64,000 bases of DNA from Aspidiotus rigidus. Lineage: Eukaryota > Arthropoda > Insecta > Hemiptera > Diaspididae. The notes under the pieces were generated by a model. That model saw nothing but the letters and a program-made list of their open reading frames with translations, was not told the origin of the DNA and did no database searches. Position numbers and translations under genes: made by a program. The first letter of the stretch is position 1. Every line of letters starts with the position of its first letter. The DNA lies in assembly GCA_035079385.1 (NCBI GenBank), contig JAVHKY010000028.1, positions 8,742,001 through 8,806,000 on the forward strand. Reading direction: 5' to 3'. Of the stretch, positions 59,757 through 64,000 are shown piece by piece.

Positions 59757-62129
59757 ATGACGGCAATCGTCACGTTTACTTTTGTCATCATTATGATGTG
59801 CTCATTTCCATCGTGCTTGATATCGCTTAGTACAAGAACTAGATTAAAAGCGTGCGGAGTTGAGTTGGCGAGGACTTTGGAAAGAGTATGCCAAGATCAA
59901 GGTTACGTTGACAAGCGAAGCAAGGGTAAGATTTTATTTTAGTTTTTATTTTCACTATTGTCGAGTAGGAATGTAGAATATTGAGCATTATTTATCTCCC
60001 TTCCAAAAAAGATGAGAAGAACTGTGAATCCTGACTATGTGGACTCGAATTTGTGGCGACAACTTACTGCACCCACTATAAGATGAAAATTATTTTATTG
60101 ACAACTAAGTTCACACAATTGAGATTTTTCACGTTCATCCTAGAAGCGTCTTGTATGTAACAAAATTAAGAAAGAGAATGAAAGCTGGACGAACTGTGCT
60201 TTTTACTGACTTGATTATCTCTAGGTGGTACATTCAGGAAATTTTTTCTACATCATCACCTCTGCTTATCGGGCAAAGTCTGGTGCGTAATTACTGAGAG
60301 GATGGCGATCTCTTCTCCCATTAGACCATTAAAAAAAACAAATGTAAAACATCCATAGTTCAACTAATCTTATAGGTGTTAATTCAAAGTTTCAGACAGG
60401 TAGTGGTAGATTTTCGATATTTTTGATCAATGAAAGATGAAATCTGCCCTTCCTCCTCCTGAAATCAAGATGAAGAGCTATTTTACACTTCTCATTGTCC
60501 TCTCACTTCTCGTAACAGCAGAGCCTTCGCGGTATAGTTACCTATCTTACCCCTTCATTTTGAATTATTATCACTTATACAGATTTTGGCGACAACATTG
60601 ATGTCTCATAGAGAGCAATAATCGTTCACCGCGGAAAAGGATTCAATAAAAGCAAAGCTTCCAATAAGAATCAATAAAATATCAACTCAAGCTCTCCATA
60701 CAGGCCTGTCGAGAGCTCCAGTCGGATCCGGGGCGAGGAACACAGTGGGTCCCCCCAAAAAATTTTTCGCCCCTTTCCTTGAAAATTGGGGCTCTGCGGG
60801 TCCCAACGAAGCCGGGCCCAGGGACAAAATCACCAGTTGCCCTCTTCCCCTCTCGTCAGGCCTGTCTGCATATTCACCCGAAATTGAGGTTGGCCACCTA
60901 CATCAAGAGGGGTCTTAGTGGTGTGACTTGAATCGATGAAGCGGACCTATAAATTAAATTTGGATGAACCAAATGGTCCGAACGTCAAAAAATGACACAT
61001 TTCGAAGCATAAATACCTTCCTCCAATCCGAGTCATATCACGTCAGTATCTTTTCTAGAGCTGGGTTTCTCAATTTCACCTAATTTTGTCAGGTGACACA
61101 ATACCAGGAACATTTTTAGTTGTATAAATTGTTCTTCTCTCACATTTTTTGAATTATCTACGTAGAAAAATACAGGTGTACAACTAATTTTATAAGTTTA
61201 CAAGACTGCGACTAATTCTAGAGAGACCGTCGTGGTTTTTTGACTGGGATTACTCTTGAAAAAACCGTCACAGCTTTTCAACTGGAAATACTTCTAGAAA
61301 AATTGCAAAAACCCCTTCCGGTTTTGTTACTATGACGCTATCAATCATGTCATGAATTGAGAAGACACGTCATCAGTCATTTTTACCAAAAAATTTTACC
61401 TAAGGCGTAATAAGACGTCATCAGTGACCTTAGCCTGATAAAGCCTGTATATGTAGAGGAAGCAGGATGAGCTGACTAGCCTATCATACAGTGTGTGAGA
61501 TTACTATCACCGATTAGATTGGAAATTTCTTCGAGGTAGCAGGGGCGAACGAGCGGAGCAAAAGATATGTTCGTGCAAATGAAGCCCAACACACAGTATA
61601 CTGCGCTTATGTGCACGTCAAACTATGCACTACTGAGGAAAGATAGGTGAACAACCTTAGGGAGGGTAAGCCCCTGTGAGATCGAACTTGCATATAAAAT
61701 GCTACACTAAGTGTCTCTGGAGATGAGTAAGCTTTTGTCTGTTTTCTTTTTGAAAACAATTGAATCTTTTTAGATTTAAAATACGTAACTCCCTCAAATT
61801 TCTCAATGTATTTCCACCGCTGCTCCAATTTGTATCGATTGCCTGCAAATAATAATACTTTTTTCCCCCTAATATAAGGACATCCGGAAGAGATGGACTA
61901 CATGCGCGATGATGAGAATAGTCTTAGTAACAATATGGAACCGCATTATCCATTTAGAATGAAATGGAGTTTGCCCACGCTGATGATGATGAAATCGAAA
62001 CGCTCTCATAAGATTGGTATTGTGGTCGAATGTTGCAGAAAAGCGTGCTCTTTACAGCAGTTGTTTGGCTACTGTGCACAACTATCGGAGGTGCCGGACT
62101 ATCTGAAGATTATAAGCATAGATGGTTGA
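59757..62129 (+). CDS. insulin-like peptide precursor, complete
   Basis: Secreted hormone precursor of the insulin/relaxin family, expected to act through an insulin-type receptor. Two coding exons, 59757-59925 and 61879-62129, join in phase 1 with GT-AG sites to give 139 residues. Residues 1-23 form a signal peptide (MTAIVTFTFVIIMMCSFPSC). The B chain carries Cys33 and Cys45 in ACGVELARTLERVC, with the 11-residue spacing of insulin. A KR at 53-54 starts a C-peptide of about 43 residues, which ends at KSKR (95-98). The A chain is GIVVECCRKACSLQQLFGYC, exactly CC-x3-C-x8-C (Cys108, 109, 113, 122), with a 17-residue C-terminal extension. The ATG directly follows an acceptor TTTCAG, so a 5' untranslated exon ending near 59661 (GTGAGT donor) is likely. 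The intron interrupting the C-peptide in phase 1 is the classic insulin gene arrangement. Confidence 0.95.
60701..60864. mobile_element. 164-bp hAT-type MITE in the insulin-like gene intron
   Basis: Ends CAGGCCTGTCGAGAG and CTCTCGTCAGGCCTG. Flanks TCTCCATA (60693-60700) and TCTGCATA (60865-60872) match at 7 of 8. The interior is G/C-rich compared with the intron. It lies about 1 kb upstream of the A-chain exon. Confidence 0.8.
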
Positions 62130-62179
62130 TCCAGAAACGTTATACTTACTTTGTGTAAAATTGTCGATAATTTCTGGAA

Positions 62180-62185
62180 AATAAA
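62180..62185 (+). terminator. polyadenylation signal of the insulin-like peptide gene
   Basis: AATAAA about 50 bases after the stop codon at 62129; a second A/T-rich signal-like stretch follows near 62200. Confidence 0.65.
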
Positions 62186-62199
62186 TAACTAGAAATAAT

Positions 62200-64000
62200 A
62201 TTTATAAAATGAATGAATATCAATGAATGTACGTAGAACATTTTTATTGAAAAACCAAAAAAAAAAAGTTTTTTGAGAGTTTAATCGAAACTGCCTTTAT
62301 AACTGTAAATGAATGGGTTACAAAACTTGAAGATAGAAAGGAAAAACATTAGAAAAGTTGTACTTTTTACTGTCATTGTTTACAAAAGTCCGTCGATTTC
62401 CGTGCTTAATGGGAACAATTTCATCAAGTATTTGTAAGATTGAATTCGTCCAATTGTATATCATTACAGGGACGCGTCATTGTCAGCTCTATCTTAAAAT
62501 CATACCTACTTAATTTTTATGTATCGACCATTATCATATTTTATCGGCGATATTGCGAATTTCTGATGAATTATAATTTTTACATGGCAATTTCTCTTTC
62601 ATATTCGGTTACTTTGACCAGGCTTTGTTCGTCAATGAGGTAAGTACATCATGGATTAAATAACTTCATAACATTTTCTACCACCGCTGACCGCTCCCAA
62701 ATGCAATGAGTCATAATCAAGGCAAGAAACGTGATAATGTCTTTGTCTCAGAATCAACTCCCAAACTACATTGTCCTCCTACCTATACTTTAGACTTCCT
62801 GACTGAGAGAGAATGAAAAATGAGGTGGGTGCATGAAGTGTTGGGTTATTTGTATGGGAATTTTATGAAGACAAAGTAAGCAACGTTATACATATAACTT
62901 GAATAATTATTGGTTCATCAATACTGTACATCAAGATCGCATCACAAGAGAGAGGATGACTAGGAGATTGATTGAAGTATGGCACTGATAAACTCTATGG
63001 CAAAAAAATGATAATACATCAGCCAAACTGATGCACCACCCATATAAGTGTATCTTCGAACTTCTCACGACCATTTACAAATTACTAAAAAGTCTCCTCC
63101 ACTAAGCTACTAAACACAACAAAAGATCATAATTAAAAAATTCATCTGAAAATTCCAATCAATGACATAGATAAACCCTATGGCAAGAAAATCATCATAC
63201 ACTATGCAAACTGATGCACCATCCATATACAGTACATAAACGTGAGATAGAAGAATAATAGATTTATTTAAATCAAGGGAAGACTTGGTAGATACAAAAA
63301 GAAAATAGGTAGTGTATGTGTAAATATACAAACAGAAATGACTTGTACAATTTTGAAAAATCTATTTCCGTCACAGAAGCAGAGTCTAGAAGGGGAGCAG
63401 TATTTGTAAGGGTTTGGAATGAAATTAACCTAACGCGTTTCAAGTCTCATTTGGTTTTGATAAGACATTTGTGAACTCTTCACTTGTATGATAATAATAA
63501 AGCAAGCTTCTTGGTGGTGTAAGTAGCTAAGAAAAGTACCATTTAAGAAGGAAAAAGAGGATTTATTCTGAGAGGTTCATCAGAATAAGTTCCCAGAGAG
63601 AATTGGGTGAACGAAGTATAGAAAAAGAGCGGTTTGCAATGTACACAATACTCAACTGCTAGAATGCTAGAGAATAAGTATCACTAAGAAGTAACTAATA
63701 TACAAGGGCCAAGAACTCTTTGCAAAAAATATAATGAAATCCAATTCTCGAGTCCTTGTTAGGACACACTAAGGGATCCGATGCTCCTCTTTGATGAATG
63801 TCAAATCCACAACTTATCTTTCCTTGATAGCTCTACATGAAGAAGAGTAGAAGCTATGTGCTCTGTTTTGCATGTAATAACTATCAACCCCAGACTTCAA
63901 GCAGACTATGGTTATTTGAGATCTGAATTGCATACCTCTACCAACAAATTGAAATTTACCAGCACAAATAGGAATCTGGGGATGGAGTTCTCAACAAAGT
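62200..64000. other. no gene recognised; one duplicated segment
   Basis: ctatggcaa(a/g)aaaat and aaactgatgcaccaccca-type text occurs at about 62995-63050 and 63178-63232. Short frames at 62440-62643 and 63110-63331 show no domain. Confidence 0.45.

Overview
The window is AT-rich, intron-rich animal DNA with canonical GT-AG introns and dense interspersed repeats. An insulin-like peptide gene, a stargazin-type gene with a PDZ tail, a 4CL/luciferase-like acyl-CoA ligase, Penelope and hAT elements and foldback repeats together suggest an arthropod, most likely an insect. The species cannot be read from sequence alone; a hemipteran is only a guess. No bacterial operons, CRISPR arrays, tRNAs or rRNAs were seen.

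Layout: (i) 3678-6966, minus: seven exons of an acyl-CoA ligase, lacking only the extreme N-terminus. (ii) 10991-11979, minus: two exons of an unrecognised secreted precursor with a signal peptide. (iii) 12.6-16 kb: repeat-rich, including a 786-bp hairpin element. (iv) 17327-54330, plus: five exons of a stargazin/TARP-like gene (TM2 to C-terminus; TM1 and first loop lie upstream). Its 27.6-kb intron contains, on the opposite strand, a six-exon F-box/leucine-rich-repeat gene (20065-30732). That gene has its own 8.3-kb intron holding an internally deleted LTR retrotransposon with duplicated ends. (v) 31-45 kb: nested hAT, foldback and Helitron material. (vi) 50-53.5 kb: tandem repeats with a 45-bp period, a Penelope relic and a long A/T microsatellite. 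(vii) 54.6-57.2 kb: purine-biased low-complexity DNA. (viii) 59757-62129, plus: a complete two-exon insulin-like peptide gene. (ix) The rest shows no convincing gene.

The five protein genes look independent; the physical nesting is the main organisational feature. All exon models were made by reading splice sites, phases and protein-family patterns by eye. Exon chains were accepted only where reading phases match across every junction.
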